Source of the DNA: a virus
DNA: 44,308 bases
Reading direction: 5' to 3' (one strand)
IMG/VR virus record: IMGVR_UViG_3300008113_000153
Location: 1 to 44,308 of that record
Shown here: positions 33,335 to 42,296 of the stretch, in pieces
Layout of the letters: every line of letters begins with the position of its first letter
Numbering within the stretch: the stretch's first letter is position 1
Translations under genes and position numbers: made by a program
Notes under the pieces: model-generated
Seen by the model: the letters and a program-made list of their open reading frames with translations, nothing else
Databases searched by the model: none
What the model was told of the DNA's origin: nothing

Positions 33335-35713
33335 ATGGCTGAAAAGGACGAAATACAAAAACGCATAAAGGAAGAAATTGCTAGACTTGACAAAGCAAGT
33401 GCTAAATCCTATCAAGATCAATTAAAAGGATTAGATGCTATAAATGCTAGTTTAGATACATATCAAAGTCTTTTAAACAACATCAAAAATGATGTTGCTG
33501 ATATGAATAAAGGTTTTTCTGGGATATTAGGTGAAATTAAAGCAATAGTTGGTGAATTAGAGAAAGGAAATAAATCTACAAAAGATGCTACTAAAGCATT
33601 TAAAGGACTTGAATCTATAGCCTCAAAACTCAAATATGACCAGCAAGGGTATAATGATTTAAATATAGATCAATTAAAAACAGAAAAAAGTAAACTTAGT
33701 ATATTAGAAAACCAAGCAAGAGCTGCTGCAAAACAATTAGCCCAAGATAAAGGTATTGTAGATCTTGCTCATACAAATTTATCTTTTAGACGTGATTTAT
33801 CTGAAGAAGAAAGAGCTATTCTTGAAGCTGCTAAAGAAGGTTTTACTGTATACGAACGAACAAATAAACTTCTTAAAGAACGAATTAAAGAAGAAAAAGA
33901 AATAAATAAAAAATTAGGTGTTACTGGTGCTTTACTTATGGGAATGAGTAAAATTCCTATAGTAGGACCATTACTTAAAACTAATGAAGCATTAGACATT
34001 GCTAGAGAAAAAGCTAAAGCCGGAGGTAATGCTTTCCAAGTAATGGGTGCTGGTTTAGCAAGTGTAGGTAAAAGTTTATTATCATCTTTAACAGATCCTT
34101 TAGTAGTAATTGGTTTAATGGTAAAAGCATTCCAAGAACTACTTAAGTTAGGTTTTAAACTTGACAAACAAACAACATCTCTCCAAAAAACGCTTTATCT
34201 TAGTAGAACTGAAGCTGAGATGATGCATAAATCGTTTGGGGCAATGAATAGAACCCAAACACAATTAGTTGATGGTTATGAGGCTGCATTATCTACTTTA
34301 CAAAATCAAACAGATGCTGCTAATCAATTAGGTGTTTCTTTTGGTGCCGTATCTAGAGTTACTAATGAAGAAATTCAAAACCAAATCAAATTAACTAAAC
34401 AACTTGGTTTATCTGTTGAAGAAAGTCAAGCTTTATATGTTTTAGCTCGTCAAAATAATATGACTCAAGATGATATTACTAAAGAAGTAGTATCACAAGT
34501 AAATACCTTTAAAAAACAATCAGGAACACTTTTAGATTCTAAAAAAATATTACAAGATGTTTCTAAAATTTCAGGTCAATTACGCTTACAATACGGAAAT
34601 AACGTTAAACAATTAGTTGCTGCTACTGTTCAAGCTAATAAATTAGGATTTTCATTAGAAAAAACTAAACAAATAGCTGAAGGATTATTAAATTTTGAAG
34701 AATCAATTGAGAATGAATTATCAGCAGAATTATTAATTGGTAGAGACCTTAACTTAGAACAAGCACGTTTACTTGCATTAAATGGTAAATCTGCAGAAGC
34801 TACAGCTTTAATTGCAGAAAATATGGGTGGCTCAGCAGGATTTGCTGCTATGAATGTTATCCAACAAGAATCATTAGCTAAAGCATTAAATATGAGTGCT
34901 GATGAATTGGCTAATTCAATCATGCATCAAGAAAACTTAAAAAGATTAAGTGTAGAAGATAAAAAACGTTTAGAAGAAAAATTAGCATATTATAAATCAA
35001 TTGGAGAAATAGAAAAAGCTCAGCAATTAGAAAGAGCTGCAGCTAATGAAGGTAATATAAGTGCTGCTCTTGAAGCAGTAGATGCTGAAACTAAATTTCA
35101 AGCTGCTGTAGAATCTATTAAAGATTCACTAGCTTCTCTTGTAGAAGGACCTGCTATGAAATTAGCAAATGGATTAGCTGAAATGTTAGTTAATGGAACT
35201 GGATTAGCTAGAGTCATTACAAATATTGGTCTTACTTTAGCGGCATTAAGCATGGCATCTTTTCTTAGACAATTAGTATTAGCAGGTGTTGCTGCTGGAA
35301 CACTAGCAGCAGGAACCGCAACCACAGTCTCAGCACTTACCCTTGGTGCAGGCGCTGTAGCAGTTATTGCTGGTCTAATGGGGATTATGAGTGCTTTTAA
35401 TAGTGCTTCTGAAGCTGCTGAAAGAAAAGCTACTAAAACAAATTATGCTTCTGGTGGTATCGTTGGAGGTAATTCATTAGTAGGAGATAATGTTAAAATT
35501 AATGCCAATTCAGGTGAAATGGTATTAAATAGAAGACAACAAGCTAAACTATTTAGCTTAATAAATAATGGTGGTGGCGGTGGAGATACTCAATTAAATG
35601 CTAATTTAATATTAGATGGTCAAGTGTTAGCTAATGCTATAACTAAAATTGAAAAAACGTATTCTAATAAATTAGGTAGTGCTCGACAAGAAGCAAACAG
35701 ACTTCTACAATAA
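33335..35713 (+). CDS. Tape measure protein
   Basis: A 792-residue protein. Residues 1-190 are coiled coil (IKEEIARLDKASAKSYQDQL and further). A hydrophobic GALLMGMSKIPIVGPLL segment is near 197-213, a long helical centre follows, and a strongly hydrophobic Ala/Gly-rich region covers about 625-690. It ends with the typical tape-measure tail: YASGGIVGGNSLVGD, NANSGEMVLNRRQQAKL and a Gly run, then a helix. Tape measure proteins set tail length and fill the tube before ejection. It follows the chaperone-like pair, as usual in long-tailed phages. It is longer than T4 gp29 (590), so a longer tail is possible. Confidence 0.82.
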   Translation: MAEKDEIQKRIKEEIARLDKASAKSYQDQLKGLDAINASLDTYQSLLNNIKNDVADMNKGFSGILGEIKAIVGELEKGNKSTKDATKAFKGLESIASKLKYDQQGYNDLNIDQLKTEKSKLSILENQARAAAKQLAQDKGIVDLAHTNLSFRRDLSEEERAILEAAKEGFTVYERTNKLLKERIKEEKEINKKLGVTGALLMGMSKIPIVGPLLKTNEALDIAREKAKAGGNAFQVMGAGLASVGKSLLSSLTDPLVVIGLMVKAFQELLKLGFKLDKQTTSLQKTLYLSRTEAEMMHKSFGAMNRTQTQLVDGYEAALSTLQNQTDAANQLGVSFGAVSRVTNEEIQNQIKLTKQLGLSVEESQALYVLARQNNMTQDDITKEVVSQVNTFKKQSGTLLDSKKILQDVSKISGQLRLQYGNNVKQLVAATVQANKLGFSLEKTKQIAEGLLNFEESIENELSAELLIGRDLNLEQARLLALNGKSAEATALIAENMGGSAGFAAMNVIQQESLAKALNMSADELANSIMHQENLKRLSVEDKKRLEEKLAYYKSIGEIEKAQQLERAAANEGNISAALEAVDAETKFQAAVESIKDSLASLVEGPAMKLANGLAEMLVNGTGLARVITNIGLTLAALSMASFLRQLVLAGVAAGTLAAGTATTVSALTLGAGAVAVIAGLMGIMSAFNSASEAAERKATKTNYASGGIVGGNSLVGDNVKINANSGEMVLNRRQQAKLFSLINNGGGGGDTQLNANLILDGQVLANAITKIEKTYSNKLGSARQEANRLLQ

Positions 35714-35717
35714 CACA

Positions 35718-35727
35718 ATATTTATAA
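35718..35727 (+). promoter_or_regulatory. Candidate late promoter motif ATATTTATAA
   Basis: Exact motif followed by TAAAAT, 14 bases before ATG 35742; heads the baseplate unit 35742-42273. Confidence 0.62.
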
Positions 35728-35741
35728 TAAAATAAATTACT

Positions 35742-36038
35742 ATGGGACTATATGACATGCTAACTACTCAAGGCTCTGCATTAACAGCCTACAACGGAAC
35801 TACACCACCAGTTAACCCGCTAGCAACTCCACAATCAAAACTACATGCTGATGGAGACCAACCAGGATATTCATTGGATGGAGCAAATGCTACGTTGGTA
35901 AATAGCCAATATAATGCTTATCTTGATGGTGTAGGTAACCAAATTCCACAACCTTCATTACTAGATACAAATGGAATTGTACCACCTGTATCACCTGGTG
36001 GACAAGGCTTACCTTATTTGAATAATTTACCTCAATAA
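35742..36038 (+). CDS. Small virion-like protein, 98 aa
   Basis: A 98-residue, Pro/Gly/Asn-rich protein (PPVNPLATPQSKLHADGDQP; PPVSPGGQGLPYLNNLPQ), probably extended rather than globular. It starts MGLYDMLTTQGSALTAYNG. The following gene starts with a similar MGLFTLLTNPGNF, so the two may share an N-terminal interaction motif. It lies between tape measure and tube-cap genes, which makes it a candidate small baseplate peptide. Function unknown. Confidence 0.55.
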   Translation: MGLYDMLTTQGSALTAYNGTTPPVNPLATPQSKLHADGDQPGYSLDGANATLVNSQYNAYLDGVGNQIPQPSLLDTNGIVPPVSPGGQGLPYLNNLPQ

Positions 36039-36047
36039 GTTAATTAA

Positions 36048-37931
36048 ATGGGGTTATTTACACTTTTAACCAACCCGGGGAACTTTGAATTTTATTGGCA
36101 AAATCAATATGTAGGAAGTTATTCCCCTAATAACATTAATCCTAGGGAAATCCCCTTTGGAAATGACCGAGCTAACGGTGGTTCAAGTAAACAACCCTAT
36201 ATTGTAAAAAATCCTCTTCCATTAAATGAAAATAGTAAGGAAACCCCTTTCTATAATGACTTTATTCTAAGAGGTGGTATTTTAGGCCCAATAGCAGCTG
36301 CTGAAGATGTTTCTCGCTTAACTAAATACCTTACAGATATTGACAATCCAGTAGGTGCTTTATTTGTTACAAAACAAAATATTTTATCTAGAACAGGTAC
36401 TAAAACTGAAGCATCTTTTGGAGCAGCATATTTAGGTAGTGCAGTAAATGAAGGAGTTTATACACCATTATCTACTTTAACTCAAGCAGGTATTGGATTT
36501 TTAGGAAACCATGTTAACAAACAAGGACTTGATCCTACAGGTGCTTTTCCTGGTGCTAATATAAAAACTTATCAAGGAGTAATAACTGAAAAAATTGATA
36601 ATTGGGATATTAATGGTTCTATATCTGATAGGTTAACCAATCTCCAAAAACTTATCATTAATCCTCCAACAAACCCGTTTTTAGAATACGGATCTGTTAA
36701 TGGATATAGTATGGCCCCTGATGAATCTACATTAATGAGATACACAGGAGGACCAGGTTCAGTATTAGGTGTTGGAAGTACTAGTATAGGGTTTGCAACA
36801 ACTAATACCGGTGTTCCATTAAAAACATTAAATAATAATGCTCAAAGTAACACCCCTAAAAACCCATTCAGAACTTGGGGTGCAGAATTGATTTTAAACC
36901 CACCTACAGGATCAATAGATACTTTAAGTTTAACTAGAAAAGATTTTAGACAAGAATTAAATCCGACAGGAGGACCTCAAAATCGTTTTTTAAGTTTAGC
37001 TCCAAATTATGTAACTCAAAATATTGAAAGAAAATTAGGTCTTAGTAATCCTGGTGGAATATCAAGAGACAGATCAAATTATGATATAGGGAGCAGGATT
37101 AACGGTGTTTCAACAGCAGTAGATAAAGTAAATGCTTCTTATATTTACAAAAATGCAGTTAATGCCGAATCAGAATACGGTAGAGCCCCAGAATTAAATG
37201 ATATACTTCCGTTTTATATTGCTATTTTAAATAATGATTTACAAAATGGAGGCCCATTTAAAAAATACATGCATTTTAGAGCATTTATAGATTCATTCTC
37301 AGATAATTACAGTGCTGAATGGAATCCTATAAATTACATGGGACGTGCTGAAAAATTTTATAAATATAAAGGGTTTGATAGAACTATTAATATGTCATTT
37401 ACTGTTGCTGCCCAATCTAAACAAGAGATAACAGCAATGTATGATAAATTAAATTTCCTTGCCTCCTCACTTGCTCCTGAATACCTTGACAGTGTAACTT
37501 CAGGATATATGGCTGGAAATATTGCATACTTAACATTAGGTGGATATGTCCATGAACAACCAGGAATTATTACTCAATTAACATATGATGTTCCTGAAGA
37601 ATCACCTTGGGAAATTGGAATAAATGTAGAGGGTGATCCCGCAGACCCAAAATCTGTTCGCCAATTACCTCATATTATTCGAGTAACCAATTTCCAATTT
37701 ACTCCTATTCATACATTCCGACCAGAAAAACAATCATTTACAAATGATCAACTTGGAACAAACAGTGAACGTTTACTTCAACCAGGAAATCAAAAATTCA
37801 TTGATCAACTACGTCCTGATGTAACAAATTATGATGAAGAAGGCAGAAATTCAATTGCTAGTAATAATGCTGGATCTACAAACATTTCATTAAATACCCT
37901 TCCACAAAGTGATGAATTATTATTATCCTAA
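36048..37931 (+). CDS. Baseplate tail-tube cap/initiator protein, gp48/gp54-like candidate
   Basis: A 627-residue protein. The N-terminal 350 residues are Asn/Pro/Gly-rich loops and beta structure. The C-terminal part (about 395-560) has a compact block: HFRAFIDSFSDNYSAEWNPI, NYMGRAEKFYKYKGFDRTIN, MYDKLNFLASSLAPEY, then GYVHEQPGIITQLTYDVPEE and LPHIIRVTNFQFTPIHTF. This resembles the tube-like domain of baseplate tube-cap/initiator proteins. Its stop overlaps the next start by one base. The T4 gene equivalence is my inference; a general baseplate role is more secure. Confidence 0.6.
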   Translation: MGLFTLLTNPGNFEFYWQNQYVGSYSPNNINPREIPFGNDRANGGSSKQPYIVKNPLPLNENSKETPFYNDFILRGGILGPIAAAEDVSRLTKYLTDIDNPVGALFVTKQNILSRTGTKTEASFGAAYLGSAVNEGVYTPLSTLTQAGIGFLGNHVNKQGLDPTGAFPGANIKTYQGVITEKIDNWDINGSISDRLTNLQKLIINPPTNPFLEYGSVNGYSMAPDESTLMRYTGGPGSVLGVGSTSIGFATTNTGVPLKTLNNNAQSNTPKNPFRTWGAELILNPPTGSIDTLSLTRKDFRQELNPTGGPQNRFLSLAPNYVTQNIERKLGLSNPGGISRDRSNYDIGSRINGVSTAVDKVNASYIYKNAVNAESEYGRAPELNDILPFYIAILNNDLQNGGPFKKYMHFRAFIDSFSDNYSAEWNPINYMGRAEKFYKYKGFDRTINMSFTVAAQSKQEITAMYDKLNFLASSLAPEYLDSVTSGYMAGNIAYLTLGGYVHEQPGIITQLTYDVPEESPWEIGINVEGDPADPKSVRQLPHIIRVTNFQFTPIHTFRPEKQSFTNDQLGTNSERLLQPGNQKFIDQLRPDVTNYDEEGRNSIASNNAGSTNISLNTLPQSDELLLS

Positions 37932-38245
37932 TGGCTAGATACACTAACATACCAGTTATTTCTACAGTTGAAGATCCTAAAAGAAGATATATTGTAGTAA
38001 AATATCCTTCAATTCCCCTTGGAGAAACAGATCTTTATGTTTATACTACCCGAGGAGATAGATTTGATATTTTAGCTTTAAATTATTATGGTGATTCTTC
38101 ATTGTGGTGGATCATAAACAGAGCAAATTCAAGTCAACCATCTGATTCACTTTATCCAAGAGTAGGAGCTCAAATTAGAATTCCTGCTCCACAAAGAGTA
38201 GCAGATATTTTATCTCAATACAATGCACTAAACGGAACAGTATAG
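37931..38245 (+). CDS. LysM-like baseplate protein (gp53-like)
   Basis: A 104-residue protein with a single LysM-like unit: YTTRGDRFDILALNYYGDSS, then LWWIINRANS and LYPRVGAQIRIPAP. LysM domains bind peptidoglycan, and LysM-like modules occur in tail proteins such as gp53 of T4 and P2 gpX. Start and stop overlap or touch its neighbours, so it is translationally coupled with the two large baseplate genes. It probably links the hub to the wedge or central spike. Confidence 0.75.
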   Translation: MARYTNIPVISTVEDPKRRYIVVKYPSIPLGETDLYVYTTRGDRFDILALNYYGDSSLWWIINRANSSQPSDSLYPRVGAQIRIPAPQRVADILSQYNALNGTV

Positions 38246-38248
38246 GTT

Positions 38249-41200
38249 ATGGGAAATATAATAGGGCAACCTTTAGATGGATATGTAATTGATCAAATAA
38301 ACGCTAGGCAAGCACTTCATGGAAGTGGGGTTAGATTTAATGAAAATGAGCGAAATCCTGATCAAATCAATATATTAAATTCCAATACAGCATGGATTAA
38401 GTTAGCTTCTGGAGTTTCCATTGACCCCGATGGACCAGGAATGCAAAAATTAAAAGATTTAGGTTTTACTGAATCTGAAAGAAGTAACCTAAGTGGGATA
38501 GGTCTAGCTAAAAAATATGTTTTACATGCTGGAATATCCCAATACAATAATGGAACTTTATCTCAACGAGAAGGTTTTAACCCACCCTCTTTTGGTAATG
38601 ATTCTATAGCTCGAGATGCTGAAGATAGTTCTTACATATATAGTAGAAACTTAAACTCTCTAGGTTTACACACAGCTGATGCTGGATATGCTCCTATGCC
38701 TGGTATTATAAGTGCTGAAATAAAAGCATTAAACCGTGGTTCATTAGAAAAAGCATTTATTAAAATTAAAGCACAAAATCGTCAACAACTTGATATTTTA
38801 GATATTTTGTATATGAGATTAGGTTATACTGTTCTTTTAGAATGGGGTAATAGTCTTTATACAGATGATGGAGTAAATAAAAAAATTGTTCGCAATACTA
38901 TCATTGAAGATAAATTCTTTAAACTTGAAGGTAAACGCTCATATTTAGACTTCATAGGAGGCACCACTAACCCCCTTATTAAATCTTATAAAAGAAAATA
39001 TTCAGGGAACTATGATGGGATGTTAGCAATAATATCCAATTTTAGTTGGACATTTAACCCTGATGGTTCTTATGATATTGATTTAACACTAATTAGTTTA
39101 GGTGATGTTATTGAGTCCCTTAAAACTAACCTTTCTATTAGTCAAGGTCTTACTAAATATATTGCAACATATAATGTTCCTGAAGATGCTGAAGAAGGCA
39201 ATGAATCTGGGGATTTAATTGAAACCAATAAAAAATCAAACATTATATCTTCAATGTTATGGTTATTTAAACGTTTTGGTCCTACATCTAGAAAACTTAC
39301 TATTAGTCATGAAAATACAAATACCGTAGATGTAGGAAATTTTTTAGCCAATGGTGATTCTACTTTAACAACATACACTAAAATATATAACTTTAGGAGA
39401 AGAGATGTTTACGATCCTTCTACAGGAGAATACTCATGGATAGAACAAACTAAAACATTTTCAGGTGAAGACCCGGATAATGAAGCAGATCAATTTTTAA
39501 TATCCCAATACTTACTCGTATTTCCCGAAGCTAATGGTTTTGTTAGTACAGATGATATTCAAAGATCAGGTAAAAAATCATATCTAGGACCTAAAGATTG
39601 GGTAGCTGAATATATTATTAAAGATAGTAGCAAAAACATCGTATCTAACCCAATTGATAATGCTCCTTTTAATACTGCTTTTGTTTTTAATACAAAAACA
39701 CCTCAATATTACTTGCGCTTTCAATATCTACTAGAATACATTCAAGAAAGAGTAATCCCAACAATTACATCAGATAATGGAGATGTACCTTTATTTAATA
39801 TAGATATTGGTCTTTGGTCTAATAAAATGTATTCTCTCCCTAATCAAATTTCAGTAGATCCTAAAGTTTGTTTAGTTAGAAACAATAATTTTTTAAAAAA
39901 GAGTGGTAAATACGATAAAGTATTAAGTGAATTACCATATTTTAGGGTAGCTGATAAAGGGGCAAGTGAAAACCCCAATTATGCTTACCTTATGAATATT
40001 TATCTGAATTTTGAATTTATAATTAATTCATTAGATTCAAATATTAATGATAGAGGAGATGTAAACATATATGGATTTATATCCACTATTTGTACTGGAT
40101 TAAATAAAGCTTTAGGAGGAGTTAATAACCTTGAACCTGTCTTGGATAAAGATGAAGTTACTTTAAAAATTATCGACTCCACTCCTATCCCAGGAGTAAC
40201 AGCTCCCGATAGTGGAGATTACCAATTAATGTTATATGGTTATAAAGGATCAAAATACCGATCAAATCTTCAATCATTCTCTGAATATGATTCAAACTTT
40301 GTTCGCAATATAGACCTTAAAACTACAATAACCCCCGAATATGCTACAATGGTTACTGTTGGAGCAACAGCAAATGGATATGTAAAAGGAACAGAAGCAA
40401 CAGCATTTTCTATATGGAATAGAGGTTTAACTGATAGATTTAAACAAGAATTAATCTCCCCAGACCCTGATTATGTTGCATCTACAAACCCAAATGAAGC
40501 AGTATTTAACTATTCAGAACAATTTATAACTAAAACAGCTCAATGTTATGGGTTAAATACTACTCATACTCCGTTTTTAGATGGTGAGTTAGGAGATTTT
40601 GATAAAGAAATTATTTCTAAAAATATTTCTGTTGTTACTGAATATTACAAGTATTTAGTTGCTGAAAAAGGAAAAACAACTCAACAAGCTGGAACTGTTG
40701 GTTTTATTCCGTTTAAACTTGGAATAACCATGGATGGTATTTCTGGTATTAAAATCTACAATAAATTAAGAGTAAATTCTGAATTTTTACCTCCACGATA
40801 TGGTGATACTTTAGATTTTATTATTACTGGGGTAAACCATAAACTACAAAACAACGATTGGGAAACAACATTAGATACTATCGTAATTCCTAAAACAAGT
40901 GAGATAAAATCTTTAGATATTAATTTTACTGCAATTTCTAATACTATTAATAATAACACTCCATTTACTACACCACATAACCCAACAATATTTACTACAG
41001 GAACTGGAATATATCCTATTAAAAACCTTATTGCATTGTATGAAAGTCAAGGGGGAAGTAGTTCAAATACTGCTGTAGCTGGATCATACCTTATATACAA
41101 CTATGGACCTAATGGTTCATCTATAAGATCCGCTGCCCCAGATAATAAAAAGTATAGTCCAAAAGCTATAAACTTAACTACTACTAAAATTAGCACTCTA

Positions 41201-41674
41201 ACTAAACCATATAAAGGAACAGGAACCCAAAATTTAAATATATTTGCTATGGGAAGATACCAAACTATCCCAACTACTTTAAAAAGTATAGCTAATGCTA
41301 AAGGAATATCTAATCAAAATTATACTAAGGCAAATCAAGAAATTGTAGTAGATTACTTATTACTTGAATCCTCATACGATAGTGTAAAAAATTATTTAAA
41401 CGGAACTAATGGTGGTAGTATGAGTGAACTAGCAAAAGCTGTAAATGATATAGCCAAAATATGGGCAGCAATGCCAACAGTATGGTTGTCAAATGGCACC
41501 CAAGTCGGCACAGTTCAGTATGGTGGAGGTAATACTTCTTATTATGGTAATGTAGGTATAAATAGAAGTTCAGTTACCATACATGTAGCAGATGTAGTTC
41601 AAGCTTTAATTAAATCCCGAATCCAATACTCAGGAAAGACACCATCATTTATCCCAACTTATTATATACCATAA
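38249..41674 (+). CDS. Large baseplate hub protein with C-terminal lysozyme-like domain
   Basis: A 1141-residue protein. Residues 1-900 are a beta-rich multi-domain body with the hub-like segments GIISAEIKALNRGSLEKAFI, LYMRLGYTVLLEWGNS, SNFSWTFNPDGSYDIDLTLI and, near 820-890, GISGIKIYNKLRVNSEFLP with ITGVNHKLQNNDWETTLD, as in gp27/gpD-type tail hubs. After a Thr/Asn-rich linker (about 895-920), residues about 925-1141 look like a peptidoglycan hydrolase: ALYESQGG with a candidate catalytic Glu near 931 and MGRYQTIPTTLK near 1000, as in GRYQ-type muramidases. The fusion would combine hub and cell-wall hydrolysis as gp27 and gp5 do in T4. The enzyme class is inferred. Confidence 0.72.
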   Translation: MGNIIGQPLDGYVIDQINARQALHGSGVRFNENERNPDQINILNSNTAWIKLASGVSIDPDGPGMQKLKDLGFTESERSNLSGIGLAKKYVLHAGISQYNNGTLSQREGFNPPSFGNDSIARDAEDSSYIYSRNLNSLGLHTADAGYAPMPGIISAEIKALNRGSLEKAFIKIKAQNRQQLDILDILYMRLGYTVLLEWGNSLYTDDGVNKKIVRNTIIEDKFFKLEGKRSYLDFIGGTTNPLIKSYKRKYSGNYDGMLAIISNFSWTFNPDGSYDIDLTLISLGDVIESLKTNLSISQGLTKYIATYNVPEDAEEGNESGDLIETNKKSNIISSMLWLFKRFGPTSRKLTISHENTNTVDVGNFLANGDSTLTTYTKIYNFRRRDVYDPSTGEYSWIEQTKTFSGEDPDNEADQFLISQYLLVFPEANGFVSTDDIQRSGKKSYLGPKDWVAEYIIKDSSKNIVSNPIDNAPFNTAFVFNTKTPQYYLRFQYLLEYIQERVIPTITSDNGDVPLFNIDIGLWSNKMYSLPNQISVDPKVCLVRNNNFLKKSGKYDKVLSELPYFRVADKGASENPNYAYLMNIYLNFEFIINSLDSNINDRGDVNIYGFISTICTGLNKALGGVNNLEPVLDKDEVTLKIIDSTPIPGVTAPDSGDYQLMLYGYKGSKYRSNLQSFSEYDSNFVRNIDLKTTITPEYATMVTVGATANGYVKGTEATAFSIWNRGLTDRFKQELISPDPDYVASTNPNEAVFNYSEQFITKTAQCYGLNTTHTPFLDGELGDFDKEIISKNISVVTEYYKYLVAEKGKTTQQAGTVGFIPFKLGITMDGISGIKIYNKLRVNSEFLPPRYGDTLDFIITGVNHKLQNNDWETTLDTIVIPKTSEIKSLDINFTAISNTINNNTPFTTPHNPTIFTTGTGIYPIKNLIALYESQGGSSSNTAVAGSYLIYNYGPNGSSIRSAAPDNKKYSPKAINLTTTKISTLTKPYKGTGTQNLNIFAMGRYQTIPTTLKSIANAKGISNQNYTKANQEIVVDYLLLESSYDSVKNYLNGTNGGSMSELAKAVNDIAKIWAAMPTVWLSNGTQVGTVQYGGGNTSYYGNVGINRSSVTIHVADVVQALIKSRIQYSGKTPSFIPTYYIP

Positions 41675-42273
41675 TGTATTATCCGAAGTCCCAAATAAAA
41701 CCTAATTTATACACCAACGGTGGGGAATATCTTCTTTCTACTACAAATCAAGAATATACAGGATATTATTTTAAAACATCTACAGGTCAATTTTACTCTG
41801 GTAAAAACCCTAATCAAAAGCCTAATATTTTGCTTATTCCTTTTCCTGAAGATCCTATTACCGAAAAATTTGCTCCTCTTGAATTTGTCCAACAAATAAC
41901 AATCCAACCCTCTCTTACATATCAAATTCCTTCTTCATTTCAAACTAGAAATATTCCTCAATTTAACCCAAATGTTCCAACTCAACAGGAACAACAAAAC
42001 GGACAGTACACAAGATACTTTTGTAAACGAAATAACGAGTCAAAATATATTGAAATTGATTTAAACACTTTTACTCTCCTTTCTACTCAATCACCGCAAA
42101 TTGCTTGGGACCTTTATACTCCAGCTTCTGTACTTTGGCAAATTCAAGGTGATAAAAATACAGTATATGCTTCAAACCAAGCATCAGTATATTCAATTGA
42201 AAAAAATCTACAATGGTATGGATTTTCTCAATACTTTAAAGGTGATTTCTTAAAATATTACTTGGGTTCTTAA
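41674..42273 (+). CDS. Hypothetical baseplate-operon protein, 199 aa
   Basis: A 199-residue protein, start overlapping the previous stop. It begins with MYYPKSQIKPNLYTNGGEYL, contains TGYYFKTSTGQFYSGKNP and a Gln/Asn/Pro-rich middle (about 90-115), and ends in DFLKYYLGS. The NGGEYLL...YxGYYF pattern is common, as I recall, next to baseplate genes in phages of Bacteroidota and marine relatives, with unknown function. It is the last gene of the structural unit. Confidence 0.58.
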   Translation: MYYPKSQIKPNLYTNGGEYLLSTTNQEYTGYYFKTSTGQFYSGKNPNQKPNILLIPFPEDPITEKFAPLEFVQQITIQPSLTYQIPSSFQTRNIPQFNPNVPTQQEQQNGQYTRYFCKRNNESKYIEIDLNTFTLLSTQSPQIAWDLYTPASVLWQIQGDKNTVYASNQASVYSIEKNLQWYGFSQYFKGDFLKYYLGS

Positions 42274-42292
42274 AAATATGTTAGTATCTTTA
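42261..42292 (+). promoter_or_regulatory. Host-type promoter CTTG-N20-TATCTTTA before DNA polymerase
   Basis: CTTG at 42261-42264, 20 bases, then TATCTTTA at 42285-42292: 3 of 4 and 7 of 8 matches to the Bacteroidota TTTG / TAnnTTTG elements. The ATG lies 4 bases after the -7 box, so the transcript may be leaderless. Confidence 0.6.
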
Positions 42293-42296
42293 CAGC

